Below, one piece after another: positions 14,987-23,310 of a DNA stretch of 36,033 bases (positions within the stretch are counted from its first letter, which is position 1; every line of letters starts with the position of its first letter). This stretch comes from Streptosporangiaceae bacterium (GTDB lineage: Bacteria > Actinomycetota > Actinomycetes > Streptosporangiales > Streptosporangiaceae). The position numbers were made by a program, and so were the translations under genes. Below the pieces are notes generated by a model. That model had not been told where the DNA came from. It made no database searches and saw nothing but the letters and a program-made list of their open reading frames with translations. Location of the stretch: NCBI GenBank assembly GCA_030038015.1, contig JASHPR010000002.1, positions 1 through 36,033 on the forward strand, read 5' to 3'.

Positions 14987-17503
14987 ATGATCGGCCAATA
15001 CCGGGAACCTACACCTATCACGGCCTGGACGCTGCGCTACAAGGATGTGGCGCCGCGGCGGGAGGGGCTTCGCGAGGCGCTTTGCACTCTCGGCAACGGC
15101 TACTTTGCCACCCGCGGCGCGGCGCCGGAATCGCGAGCTGACGGCACCCACTACCCGGGCACCTACATTGCCGGTTGTTTCAACCAACTGCGGACTGAGG
15201 TCGCGGGCCGCACCGTGGAGAACGAGAGTCTGGTAAATGCGCCCAACTGGCTGCCGCTGACGTTCGCCGTCGGCGAGGGGGCGTGGTTCGGCCTGGGTCA
15301 CACCGACGTGCTATCGGATCGCCAGGACCTGGATCTGCGGCACGGCATGCTGACCCGGCGGCTGCGGGTCCGTGACGACCTGGGCCACCGCACGCTGGTC
15401 ACGCAGCGCCGGTTTGTGCACATGGGCTCGGCGCATCTTGGCGCGCTCGAGACGACCATCGTGCCCGAGAACTGGTCGGGCCGGCTGCACGTGCGATCCG
15501 AGATTGACGGCACCGTGACCAACAGCGGCGTGCCGCGCTATCGCGAGCTGTCAAACAACCACTTGGTCCCTGGCCGGGCGTGCGCCCTGCCGCCGGACGG
15601 CGTGCTGCTGGTCGTGGAGACGAGCCGGTCGCACATCCGTATCGCCGAGGCGGTGCGGACACGGGTGTTCCGTGACGGCGTGCGGGTGCGCGCGGACGCC
15701 ACCGTGATCCAGCAGCCAGGGCGGATCGGCCAGCAGTTCCAGATCGACATGGCAATGCGCGACAAGGTCGTCGTTGAAAAGACCGTGGCGATCAGCACCT
15801 CGCGTGACCGTGCCGTCTCCGACGCGGGCATCGCAGCGGCCGGCTGGCTGGAGTTGGCTGGCTCATTCGACGAATTAATGGCGCAGCACACGATGGCGTG
15901 GGCTCACTTGTGGGAGCGCTTCCAGATCAGGCTTCTTGGTGGCGAGGACGGCATGGTGCTGCCGGTGTTGCGGCTGCACGCCTTCCATCTGCTGCAGACG
16001 GTGGGGCCGAACACGGTGGACCTTGACGTCGGCATCCCGGCACGCGGGCTGCACGGAGAGGCCTACCGCGGGCACGTGTTCTGGGACGAGCTGTTCGTGT
16101 TCCCCGTGCTCAACCTCAGGCTGCCGCAGCTCAGCAGGTCACTCATGGCGTATCGCTACTACCGGCTGCCCGCGGCAAGAAGGGCGGCGATCGAGGCCGG
16201 CCACGCTGGCGCAATGTTCCCGTGGCAATCTGGCAGCGATGGCAGCGAGCAGAGCGCCCTGCTGCACCTCAACCCGCAATCGGGCCGCTGGCTGCCCGAC
16301 ACAACCTACCTGCAGCGTCACGTCGGTATCGCCATCGCCTACAACGTCTGGCAGTACTACCAGGCCACGGGCGACCTGCTTTTCCTGGCCGACAAGGGCG
16401 CCGAGATTGTCCTGGAGATCGCCAGGTTCTTCGCAAGCATGGCCGCCTTCGATCACGAGCTCGGCAGGTACGTCATCCGCGGCGTGGTGGGCCCGGACGA
16501 GTTCCACACCAGCTACCCGGATTCCGCCCACGCCGGGATCGACAACAACGCCTATACCAACGTGATGACCAGCTGGCTCCTGATGCACGCCATCGAGGTG
16601 CTAGACGTCCTTCCCGCCCACCGCCGCAAGGAACTCACCGACAGGCTTGGCATCACCGCAGCCGAGCAGGAGCGCTGGGAACACATCTCCCGCCGCATCT
16701 ATGTCCCATTCCACTGCGACGGGATCATCAGCCAGTTCGAGGGCTATGCAGACCTTAAAGAGCTCGACTGGGAGGACTACCGCGCCCGATACGGCAACAT
16801 CAGGCGGCTCGACCGGATACTTGAAGCCGAGGGAAACAACCCCAACAGGTACAAGGTCTCCAAGCAGGCTGACGTCCTGATGCTGTTCTACCTGCTGTCC
16901 GCCGACGAGCTCATGGCACTGCTGCACCGTCTCGGCTACGACTGGTCGCCGCGCCAGATCCCTGACACCATCGACTACTACCTCGCCCGCACCTCTGACG
17001 GCTCCACACTCAGCACGGTCGTGCACGCCTGGGTGCTCGCCCGCGCGCATCGCGAACGCACGCTAGCGCAGTTCATCGAAGCTCTGCGCACCGACGTGGC
17101 CGACGTCCAGGGCGGCACGACCGCGGAGGGCATCCACCTCGCGGCGATGACAGGGACCATCGACGTGCTGCAGCGATGCTTCGTGGGCGCCGAGACACGC
17201 GATAATGTGCTCTGGCTCAACCCATTCTGGCCGCAGAGCCTCGGCAAACTGGAACTCCCCATTCTCTACCGGGGCCATGTGATCACCTTGACCGTCTCCG
17301 GCCACACCGTGCTTGTGTACAGCGGCCCGGGCAGCCTGCCGGCCGTGCGTGTTGGCTACGGCGGGCAGGTACACGAGCTGAGCCCCGGGCAGACCCTGGT
17401 GTTCCCGCTGGCGCAGGCGGCCGAAGGCCGGCCCAGCGCCACCACTGGCCTAGCCACACCGCGGCCTATGCCGGTGAGCGCGGCACAAGATCCTTCAAGG
17501 TGA
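14987..17503 (+). CDS. Glycoside hydrolase family 65 disaccharide phosphorylase
   Basis: An 838-residue GH65 enzyme of the maltose/trehalose/kojibiose phosphorylase type, which would split an alpha-linked glucose disaccharide with phosphate, with inversion, to give beta-glucose 1-phosphate. Domain order: an N-terminal beta-sandwich (about 1-290, with REALCTLGNGYFATRGA), a linker, the (alpha/alpha)6 barrel (about 310-720) and a small C-terminal sandwich. The general acid is E505 in VVGPDEFHTSYPDS. The phosphate-binding loop is GGTTAEGIHLAAMTGTIDV, and KQADVLMLFYL is conserved. I chose ATG 14987 because MIGQYREPTPITAWTLRYKD is the natural family start; no clear ribosome site is visible. No beta-phosphoglucomutase or sugar transporter is adjacent, so the substrate is undetermined. 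Confidence 0.9.
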   Translation: MIGQYREPTPITAWTLRYKDVAPRREGLREALCTLGNGYFATRGAAPESRADGTHYPGTYIAGCFNQLRTEVAGRTVENESLVNAPNWLPLTFAVGEGAWFGLGHTDVLSDRQDLDLRHGMLTRRLRVRDDLGHRTLVTQRRFVHMGSAHLGALETTIVPENWSGRLHVRSEIDGTVTNSGVPRYRELSNNHLVPGRACALPPDGVLLVVETSRSHIRIAEAVRTRVFRDGVRVRADATVIQQPGRIGQQFQIDMAMRDKVVVEKTVAISTSRDRAVSDAGIAAAGWLELAGSFDELMAQHTMAWAHLWERFQIRLLGGEDGMVLPVLRLHAFHLLQTVGPNTVDLDVGIPARGLHGEAYRGHVFWDELFVFPVLNLRLPQLSRSLMAYRYYRLPAARRAAIEAGHAGAMFPWQSGSDGSEQSALLHLNPQSGRWLPDTTYLQRHVGIAIAYNVWQYYQATGDLLFLADKGAEIVLEIARFFASMAAFDHELGRYVIRGVVGPDEFHTSYPDSAHAGIDNNAYTNVMTSWLLMHAIEVLDVLPAHRRKELTDRLGITAAEQERWEHISRRIYVPFHCDGIISQFEGYADLKELDWEDYRARYGNIRRLDRILEAEGNNPNRYKVSKQADVLMLFYLLSADELMALLHRLGYDWSPRQIPDTIDYYLARTSDGSTLSTVVHAWVLARAHRERTLAQFIEALRTDVADVQGGTTAEGIHLAAMTGTIDVLQRCFVGAETRDNVLWLNPFWPQSLGKLELPILYRGHVITLTVSGHTVLVYSGPGSLPAVRVGYGGQVHELSPGQTLVFPLAQAAEGRPSATTGLATPRPMPVSAAQDPSR

Positions 17504-17621
17504 GGTGACCGCCGACACGGGCGCGGGCAGGACAAGGGGTGGAGACTGGTGCCTGCCGCCCCGCGGCCGCTCTTCTTAGATGCGGCAACCCGCGCCGCCG
17601 GCCTTGAGTGAGGAGCTGACG

Positions 17622-18068
17622 ATGAAGGCAAAGATTATCGAGGACGCGGACGTCGTCACCTACGTGGTGGTATGCGACCCGGGCGATGAGGCAGTCGCCG
17701 TGCTGACGCAGTTTGCCCGCGCCGAACGCCTGGAGGCCTCGCAAGTCACGGCCGTCGGTGCGTTCGAGCGAGCCACCGTCGGCTGGTTCGACCGGGCGGC
17801 GAAGCAATATCGCCGCATCCCGGTTGATGAGCAGTGCGAGGTGCTGTCGCTGATTGGTGATGTTGCCGAGGGCCCGGAAGGTCCCAGCCTGCACGCGCAC
17901 GTCGTGCTCGGGCTGGCGGACGGTACCGCACGCGGAGGCCACCTGCTGGAGGGATGGGTGTTCCCGACGCTGGAGGTCGTCGTTACCGAGGCCCCTGCGC
18001 AGTTGCGGAAGGTGATCCGTCCCGATCTGGGGATCGCGCTGATCGACCTGGACCGGTCCGAGAGCTGA
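17622..18068 (+). CDS. PPC/DUF296-domain protein
   Basis: A 148-residue single-domain protein of the PPC (plant and prokaryote conserved)/DUF296 family, which folds as a trimer and in plants is joined to AT-hook DNA-binding motifs. The core is VTYVVVCDPGDEAVAVLTQF, SQVTAVGAFERATVGWFDR, then the metal-binding-looking segment SLHAHVVLGLADGTARGGHL and VFPTLEVVVTEAP. The His residues in HAH and GGH correspond to the bound-metal site of bacterial members. The start at 17622 is set by AGGAG six bases upstream; the frame is open to 17580 but without such a site. It lies 118 bp downstream of the GH65 gene on the same strand and may share its transcript. Function unknown. Confidence 0.87.
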   Translation: MKAKIIEDADVVTYVVVCDPGDEAVAVLTQFARAERLEASQVTAVGAFERATVGWFDRAAKQYRRIPVDEQCEVLSLIGDVAEGPEGPSLHAHVVLGLADGTARGGHLLEGWVFPTLEVVVTEAPAQLRKVIRPDLGIALIDLDRSES

Positions 18069-18120
18069 CCGCGTCCCGGGCCGCCTGCGGCGCGCCGGCG
18101 TGATCCGGCCAGGTGAATCC

Positions 18121-18648
18121 TCAGCCTCCGGCGGCGATTCCCAGGGCCGAGCTCAGGGCGGCAATGATCGCTCCGCCGACGGTGATCGCCAGGAACGACC
18201 GGGCGAAGCTGGTGTGGAAGAACCTGCGCCGCAGCCCGGCGAGGATAACCAGCTCGCTGCCCACTACCGCGATGGCGGCGCTGATCGCGGCGCCGTAGCC
18301 GGGGATGAGGAACGGGAGGGTGTGGAAGATGCCCCCGGCGAAGGTTCCGCCGCCGGTGATCGCGCCGCGCAGCACGGGCCTGCCGCGCCCGGTCAGGTCC
18401 CCGGTGTCGGACAGGCCTTCGGAAAAGGCCATGCTCACTCCGGCGCCCAGGGCGGCCGCGGCGCCGGTGAAAAACGCCGTCAGGGGCCGGTGGGTGGCCA
18501 GGGCCACCGCGAAGATGGGCGCCAGGGTCGACAGCGACCCGTCCATCAGCCCGCTGAGCGCGGGCTGGACGCGCGTGAGCAGGAACGACTGGGTACCGCT
18601 GGGGCCCGGTGAGATCCTGACCGGTGCGGTGGTCTTGCTGGTGCTCAT
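18121..18648 (-). CDS. VIT1/CCC1-like membrane transporter, short form
   Basis: A 175-residue membrane protein of the vacuolar-iron-transporter (VIT/CCC1) type, as in the membrane half of erythrin-VIT proteins that export Fe(II) or Mn(II). About five hydrophobic helices are visible. The hallmark segments are QPALSGLMDGSLSTLAPIFA (acidic residue in helix 1) and GAGVSMAFSEGLSDTGDLTG (Met and Glu in helix 2, matching the metal path). The cytoplasmic His/Glu-rich metal-loading domain of eukaryotic VIT and the ferritin-like domain of MbfA are both absent. The start at 18648 follows GGGAG at seven bases; an in-frame ATG at 18675 is possible. It stands alone, convergent with the PPC gene. The metal is unproven. 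Confidence 0.82.
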   Translation of the reverse strand: MSTSKTTAPVRISPGPSGTQSFLLTRVQPALSGLMDGSLSTLAPIFAVALATHRPLTAFFTGAAAALGAGVSMAFSEGLSDTGDLTGRGRPVLRGAITGGGTFAGGIFHTLPFLIPGYGAAISAAIAVVGSELVILAGLRRRFFHTSFARSFLAITVGGAIIAALSSALGIAAGG

Positions 18649-18675
18649 CTGGATGCTCCCGCCACGCTCAGCCAT

Positions 18676-19110
18676 GCGGCGAGTAGATCGTTACCACGAC
18701 CGGGATGACGATGAGTGGGAAGTTGAGCCCGTCCATGCCGCCGGCACGTACCTTTCATTGCCATACATGCGATGCTGCCGGCCGGGCGGCCCGTCGTCGT
18801 CGTGCGCGGGAGGTGACTTCTGCCTGGTCAGCGGGGATACCGCCGGGCGCTGGGGTACCGCGCCGGGAGTAGGCAGAGACGGGTCCGGCGGGCGAAGGCG
18901 GCCGGGGACCATGCACGTACATTCGGCGAATGCCCACGGAGCGCCCACGCTACCCTGAGGTGACCTGTGGTCAGCGTGACTGGGCGCCCGCTGCGGTTGA
19001 TGCGGCCCATACCCCGCCCCACGCGGCTCGCAGAGCGTGGCCGGCGCTCCGGCGGCAGGCGCGCGAAGAGCCGCCGATCTGGCTCCGTGGGTCGGCCATG
19101 ACGCTGGATC
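18676..19110. other. Intergenic stretch, no gene recognised
   Basis: Open frames here are Arg/Pro/Ala-rich readings with no family match, and many run across each other on both strands. The stretch ends in the transposase remnant, so part of it may be eroded insertion-sequence DNA. Confidence 0.4.
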
Positions 19111-19252
19111 CGGCAGTGGATCGAGCCGGTCAACGACCCCTCTCAAGGCCCACCTCGACCTCGAACGCCACGGCGGCGGCAGCACCGGGGGCCTGTATGC
19201 CCGCATCGCCCGGCGCCTGCTGGCCCTGGCTGTCTGCGTCTGGCGCAACTGA
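19111..19252 (+). mobile_element. C-terminal remnant of an IS982-like transposase
   Basis: The readings RQWIEPVND and, after a one-base shift near 19138, LKAHLDLERHGGGSTGGLYA and RIARRLLALAVCVWRN, ending in TGA, match the end of actinobacterial IS982-type transposases, whose usual form is RQxIESVNDTLKGQLxLExHG followed by RVxQRxLALxAAIWHN. The Glu in WIEPVND would be the last residue of the catalytic triad. Only about 47 residues remain, with a frameshift and substitutions, so it is an old dead copy. I could not find terminal inverted repeats or a target duplication around it. Confidence 0.65.
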
Positions 19253-19390
19253 GCTGGGCGGCGCCGGAGAGACCCGGCGCCGTCACGTTCAGGAACGTAA
19301 GCGTGGATGAGCCCCTGGGCGCCCGGGCAGCGGCGCGGGCCGGGCGGTGACCCCTGCTTCCGGGCGGGCCCGGCGGGCTAGGCTGCCGCC

Positions 19391-20242
19391 ATGAACGGCA
19401 AGGTTTGCGTGGTGACCGGGGCAACGTCCGGAATCGGCAAGGCGACGGCTGCCGCGCTGGCCAGGCAGGGCGCCCAGGTGGTGCTGGTCGGGCGCGACCG
19501 CGGCCGGAGTGAGGCAACGGCGGCGGAGCTGGCCCGGGTCGCCGCTTCGCCGCCCCGGGTCGAGCTCGCCGACCTGGCATCCATGGACCAGGTGCGCGCG
19601 CTCGCCGGCCGGCTCGGCACGCTGGACCGGATCGACGTGCTGGTCAACAACGCGGGGTTCGTGGCCGGCCAGCGCCGGGTCACCGCGGACGGCTTCGACG
19701 AGGTCTTCGCCGTCAACCACCTGGCGCCGTTCCTGCTGACCAACCTGCTGCTCGGCATGCTCAAGGCGTCGGCCCCGGCGCGGGTGATCACTGTCACCTC
19801 CGACGCCCACACCGCCGCCCGCCTCGACCTTGACGACCTCCAGCTGGAGCACGGGTGGGACAGCTGGCGCTCCTACGCGAACAGCAAGCTGGCGAACATC
19901 CTGTTCACGCGGGAGCTCGCCCGCCGGCTGCAGGGCACCGGGGTGACCGCCAACTGCGCCCACCCCGGCGTGGTGCGGTCCGGGTTCGGGCGCAGCGCCA
20001 GCCCGCTGCTGCGCCTGGGCCTGACGATCGCACGGCCGTTCCTGCTGTCGCCCGAGCGCGGCGCGAGCACCATCGTGTACCTGGCCACCTCCCCGGACGT
20101 GGCCGGCGCGACCGGCGGCTACTACGTGAAGAGCCAGCCGCGCGAGCCGTCCCCGGCCGCGCGGGATGACGCCACGGCGCGGCGGCTGTGGGAGCTCAGC
20201 GAGGAGCTGACCGGCCTGACCCCGGCCCGGCCGGCCGGCTGA
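19391..20242 (+). CDS. Short-chain dehydrogenase/reductase (retinol dehydrogenase-like)
   Basis: A 283-residue classical SDR. The nucleotide loop TGATSGIG is at 9-16, NNAG at about 86-89, the catalytic Ser near 137 in RVITVTSDAH, and Y162/K166 in SYANSKLANI. The Arg-rich stretch after strand 2 (LVGRDRGRSE) favours NADP. The C-terminus carries the segment GGYYVKSQPREPSPAARDD seen in retinol-dehydrogenase-like and WWOX-like SDRs, which act on lipophilic alcohols or ketones. There is no Shine-Dalgarno site; TAGGCT at 19379-19384, six bases before the ATG, fits a -10 of a leaderless transcript. The patatin gene follows 57 bp later in the same direction. Confidence 0.9.
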   Translation: MNGKVCVVTGATSGIGKATAAALARQGAQVVLVGRDRGRSEATAAELARVAASPPRVELADLASMDQVRALAGRLGTLDRIDVLVNNAGFVAGQRRVTADGFDEVFAVNHLAPFLLTNLLLGMLKASAPARVITVTSDAHTAARLDLDDLQLEHGWDSWRSYANSKLANILFTRELARRLQGTGVTANCAHPGVVRSGFGRSASPLLRLGLTIARPFLLSPERGASTIVYLATSPDVAGATGGYYVKSQPREPSPAARDDATARRLWELSEELTGLTPARPAG

Positions 20243-20299
20243 CTACCTGGTGGCGGCGGCTCGGCCAGGCCGGTGCGCCGATTGGTGTAAAAGACAGTT

Positions 20300-21154
20300 A
20301 TGGGCAGACGCGCACTTGTCCTGGGCGGCGGCGGTGTCACCGGCGTTGCCTGGGAGATCGGCCTGATCGCCGGGCTGGCCGACCTGGGCATCGACCTGGC
20401 AGCAGCCGACGTGATCATCGGGACATCGGCCGGCTCGGTGGCCGGCGCTGACATCGCCTGCGGGCAGGAGCCTGAGGCGCTGTACCAGGCTCAGCTCGCG
20501 CCGCCGGCTCCCGAGCCGGCCGCCCGGATGGGGTGGCGCATCATCGGCAGGCTGCTATGGGTCATGAGCACCAGCCCGGACCCGGTGCGGGCGCGGGCCC
20601 GGATCGGCCGCTGGGCGCTGGCCGCCCGCACCATGCCCGAGGCCGACCGGCGCAAGGTAATCGAGGCCCGGGTGCCCGCCAGCGACTGGCCCGGCAAGAA
20701 CCTCAAGGTCACCGCCGTGGACGCGCGCACCGGCGAGTTCACGGTGTTCGATTCCGCTGGTGACGCCAGCCTGGTCGATGCGGTCGGCGCCAGCTGCGCG
20801 GTGCCCGGCGTCTGGCCGCCCGTCACCATCGGGAACCGCCGTTTCGTGGACGGCGGTGTGCGCTCGGTCGCCAACGCCGACCTGGCGGCCGGATACGAGC
20901 GGGTGGTGATCGTGGCGCCGGTGGCCAAGGGCGCCGGCCACATGACCAGCCCCCGCCGGCAGGCGGCCGCGCTCACCGCGGCCGGGGCCCGCGTCGTGCT
21001 CGTGCAGCCCGGCCGGACGGCCGTGCACGCCATCGGGCGCAACGTGCTCGACTCCTCGCGCCGGGCGGCAGCGGCGACCGCCGGCCGGGCCCAGGCGGCG
21101 GCGGAAGCCGCCCCGGTCCGGGGAGTCTGGCAGGCTGGTTGGATGGGCGCATGA
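20300..21154 (+). CDS. Patatin-like phospholipase family protein
   Basis: A 284-residue patatin-type acyl hydrolase, a serine-aspartate dyad enzyme that cleaves fatty acyl chains from lipids. The oxyanion loop is LVLGGGGVTGVAWEIG (about 7-20), the nucleophile elbow is GTSAG with S43, and the Asp is D184 in RRFVDGGVRS. The C-terminal 60 residues are Ala/Arg-rich. No signal peptide is seen, so it is cytoplasmic or membrane-associated. No ribosome site is visible; the AT-rich TGTAAAAGAC 10 bases before the ATG may be part of a promoter with a leaderless start. Its stop overlaps the start of the SRPBCC gene (ATGA), so the two are translationally coupled. Confidence 0.92.
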   Translation: MGRRALVLGGGGVTGVAWEIGLIAGLADLGIDLAAADVIIGTSAGSVAGADIACGQEPEALYQAQLAPPAPEPAARMGWRIIGRLLWVMSTSPDPVRARARIGRWALAARTMPEADRRKVIEARVPASDWPGKNLKVTAVDARTGEFTVFDSAGDASLVDAVGASCAVPGVWPPVTIGNRRFVDGGVRSVANADLAAGYERVVIVAPVAKGAGHMTSPRRQAAALTAAGARVVLVQPGRTAVHAIGRNVLDSSRRAAAATAGRAQAAAEAAPVRGVWQAGWMGA

Positions 21155-21609
21155 CAACTCCGCAGGAAGTGCCGCGCGTGGTCAGCACCAGCCTGGAGAT
21201 CGCGGCAGAGCCAGGGCGGATCTTCGAGCTGATTGCGGACCCGGCTCAGCAGCCACGCTGGGACGGCAACGGCAACCTGGCGGAAGCGCCGGCCGGGCAG
21301 CGCGTCGGCCGCGTGGGCGATGTGTTCACCATGACGCTCACCGGGGGCGCCGTCCGGGAGAACCACGTGGTCGAGTTCGAAGAAGGGCGCCGGATCGCCT
21401 GGCTGCCCGCCGAGCCGGGGAAGGAGCCGCCCGGGCACCTGTGGCGATGGGAACTCGAGCCGGTCACCGCGTCACGGACCCGGGTCATCCACACCTACGA
21501 CTGGACCCAGCTGACCGATGAGCAGCGCTTCCCGCGAGCCCGGGCAACCACGGCCGACAGGCTCCAGGCGTCGCTCGGCCGGCTTGCCGCCCTGGCTGAA
21601 GCATCCTGA
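21151..21609 (+). CDS. SRPBCC (START/Bet v1-like) family protein
   Basis: A 152-residue ligand-binding helix-grip protein. The N-terminal strand VVSTSLEIAAEPGRIFELIA, DPAQQPRWDGNG after helix 1, and the closing strands HLWRWELEPVTASRTRVIHT then YDWTQL are typical of polyketide-cyclase/dehydrase-like SRPBCC proteins, which bind hydrophobic small molecules. The ATG at 21151 overlaps the patatin stop as ATGA, and this coupling fixes the start. Linkage with a lipase-type enzyme suggests that it binds a fatty or aromatic compound; that is inference. Confidence 0.88.
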   Translation: MTTPQEVPRVVSTSLEIAAEPGRIFELIADPAQQPRWDGNGNLAEAPAGQRVGRVGDVFTMTLTGGAVRENHVVEFEEGRRIAWLPAEPGKEPPGHLWRWELEPVTASRTRVIHTYDWTQLTDEQRFPRARATTADRLQASLGRLAALAEAS

Positions 21610-21794
21610 CCGCCGCCGAAAACACATTCCCCCTGTCGCGGGCATGTCCTTAATCATTCTCCTTCAAAGCCGGAGAAAGATTGACGTGCAGATCCCGCTG
21701 ACAGATGACGCAAGAGCTGCGGGAATCTGAATGTGCGGCGTGCGGCGTGCGGCGTGTGGCGAGCCATTCCGGCGTGCTGGCATCATGGAAGGCG

Positions 21795-21965
21795 ATGAGT
21801 ACATCAAGCTCCCGCCGTTTCCCGGTCACCGTCACCCACCTGCCGGTTACGCGCTGCGAGATCTGCCGCCGCACCGTGGCGTACCAGCCCGGCAACCTCA
21901 GCAAGGTTCTGACCGAGCACTACCGCCGCGCCCATCCCGAGGTGCTGCGCACGGCCGCCCGGTAG
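21795..21965 (+). CDS. C2H2-like zinc microprotein
   Basis: A 56-residue protein with C21-x2-C24 in TRCEICRRTVAYQPGN and H42-x4-H47 in LTEHYRRAHPE, the ligand pattern of a small zinc finger (C-x2-C-x17-H-x4-H). GGAAGG two bases before the ATG supports this start, although the spacing is short. An ATG at 21705 in the same frame would add 30 residues including another CxxC (CAACGV), but has no ribosome site. The upstream sequence contains four tandem GTGCGGC-type units (about 21731-21757). The cupin gene starts 15 bp after its stop, so the two are probably co-transcribed. Function unknown. Confidence 0.65.
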   Translation: MSTSSSRRFPVTVTHLPVTRCEICRRTVAYQPGNLSKVLTEHYRRAHPEVLRTAAR

Positions 21966-21979
21966 CCGGGGAGTTCCCG

Positions 21980-22291
21980 GTGGGGATCGTGGTCGACCGG
22001 CATCGGGGCGCCCCGCCGAGCGAGGGCGAGATCACCGCGAGGATGCGCGCCGAAGGGCTGGCCCCGCACGGCTGGGGCAACGCCCCCGGTGACACGTACG
22101 GCTGGCATGAGCACGGCTACGAGAAGGTGCTGTACTGCGTGCGCGGCCGGATCGTCTTCCACACCGACGCGGGCGACGCCGATCTCGGCCCCGGGGACCG
22201 GCTGATCCTGCCGCCGCACACCCGTCACGCCGCCACGGTCGGCGCCGAGGGCGTCCGCTGCGTCGAAGCGCCCCGCCAGGCCCGGGCATAG
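21980..22291 (+). CDS. Single-domain cupin protein
   Basis: A 103-residue cupin. The barrel motif is GDTYGWHEHGYEKVLYCVRG: two His and one Glu for the metal in motif 1. It is followed by DADLGPGDRLILPPHTRHAA with the motif-2 His. The start is the GTG at 21980, six bases after GGGAG; a longer open frame back to 21731 runs through the zinc microprotein gene out of frame and is a shadow. Close spacing to the microprotein suggests an operon. Substrate or sensor role unknown. Confidence 0.85.
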   Translation: MGIVVDRHRGAPPSEGEITARMRAEGLAPHGWGNAPGDTYGWHEHGYEKVLYCVRGRIVFHTDAGDADLGPGDRLILPPHTRHAATVGAEGVRCVEAPRQARA

Positions 22292-22381
22292 CAAGCATGG
22301 CCGTGTGTCTGGCAAGCTGGCTGCCTGGGTGACCGAGCCGGCCAGCGGGGCCGCTTGAGTCACGCACGGAAGGGGCGTCCC

Positions 22382-23188
22382 GTGGCTGAAGGAGCGGCGG
22401 ACGAGGCGCCGGGGATCGACACCACGGTCGCCCACCCGGCCCGGGTGTATGACTGCTGGCTGGGCGGCACCAGCAACTTCCCGGCGGATCGCGAGGCGGC
22501 CGAGCGCGTGCTCGCTGCCACCCCCGGGCTGCGGTCCCGGGTCCGCGCGAACCGGGCGTTCCTGGCGCGGGCGGTGCGGTACCTGGCCGCCGAGGCGGGA
22601 ATCCGGCAGTTCCTCGACATCGGGACCGGCATACCGTCAGCGAACAACACGCACGAGGTCGCCCAGGCGGCCGCCCCGGACGCACGGGTCGTGTACGTGG
22701 ACAACGACCCGATCGTGCTCGCCCACGCCAGGGCGCTGCTTGCCAGCACCCCGGAGGGCGCGACCCAGTACATCGACGCCGACCTGCGCGAGGCTCCCGC
22801 GATCCTGCGGGCGGCGGCCGCCACCCTGGACCTCACCAGGCCGGTCGCGCTGATGCTGGTGGGCATCCTGCACCTGATCCAGGACTCCGAGGAGCCGTAC
22901 CGGATCGTGGCTTCGCTGATGAACGCGCTGCCTCCCGGCAGTTACCTGACGATCTCGCACCCGGCAAGCGACATCCATGCCGCCCAGGCCGAGGCCCAGC
23001 GCCGCTACAACGAGCGGGTGTCCACGCCGCAGACGCTGCGCACGCGCGGGGAGGTCTCCAGGTTCTTCGACGGCCTCGACCTGGTGCCCCCCGGCCTCGT
23101 CTACGTGCACGACTGGCGGCCCGATCCCGGGGACGTCGCCCCCGAGGGGGGCGTGTCCGCCTACGGCGGCGTCGCCCGCAAGCGCTGA
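22382..23188 (+). CDS. S-adenosyl methyltransferase, DUF574/Methyltransf_19 family
   Basis: A 268-residue member of a family abundant in filamentous actinobacteria. Family hallmarks are HPARVYDCWLGGTSNFPADR (usually PARVYDYxLGGxxNFxxDR), ANRAFLARAVRYLAAEAGIR, QFLDIGTGIPSANNTHEVAQ (the SAM-binding motif I), VVYVDNDPIVLAHARALL (motif II), and a C-terminal FFDGLDLVPPGLVYVHDWRP. The start is GTG 22382, preceded by GGAAGGGG at six bases; a TTG at 22355 is in frame but unsupported. Many paralogues normally occur per genome, often near regulators or small DUF proteins; no substrate is known for the family. Confidence 0.95.
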   Translation: MAEGAADEAPGIDTTVAHPARVYDCWLGGTSNFPADREAAERVLAATPGLRSRVRANRAFLARAVRYLAAEAGIRQFLDIGTGIPSANNTHEVAQAAAPDARVVYVDNDPIVLAHARALLASTPEGATQYIDADLREAPAILRAAAATLDLTRPVALMLVGILHLIQDSEEPYRIVASLMNALPPGSYLTISHPASDIHAAQAEAQRRYNERVSTPQTLRTRGEVSRFFDGLDLVPPGLVYVHDWRPDPGDVAPEGGVSAYGGVARKR

Positions 23189-23222
23189 CGCCGGCATCCG
23201 CGCGGCCGAGGGCACCCAGGCT

Positions 23223-23290
23223 ATCTCTTGACATCGAGATTTATCGGGGGCTAGGGTTCCCAGCGGATGGCATAGCTTGACGTCGAGATA
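23223..23290 (+). promoter_or_regulatory. Doubled CTTGAC(A/G)TCGAGAT element upstream of tam
   Basis: CTTGACATCGAGAT (23227-23240) recurs as CTTGACGTCGAGAT (23276-23289), one substitution in 14 bp and 49 bp apart. The core CTTGACGTCGAG is a near-perfect 12-bp palindrome. The first copy contains TTGACA, which with TAGGGT 18 bases further (23252-23257) forms a plausible promoter. The second lies 21 bases before the ATG, in the leader. The arrangement fits two operator sites for one dimeric repressor. Which regulator binds is unknown. Confidence 0.55.
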
Positions 23291-23310
23291 CCTGGCGGGC
23301 GGGAGACGGG

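Noticed and set aside
14827-15021. Possible transposase tail on the minus strand (HTPQAAYQAF)
   Set aside because: Too short, no catalytic residues, and overlaps the GH65 start region; the resemblance could be chance.
19111-19252. An active insertion sequence
   Set aside because: Only about 47 frameshifted residues remain and no terminal repeats are seen.
21731-21757. GTGCGGC tandem units as a functional repeat
   Set aside because: Few, short and imperfect copies; typical slippage in GC-rich DNA.
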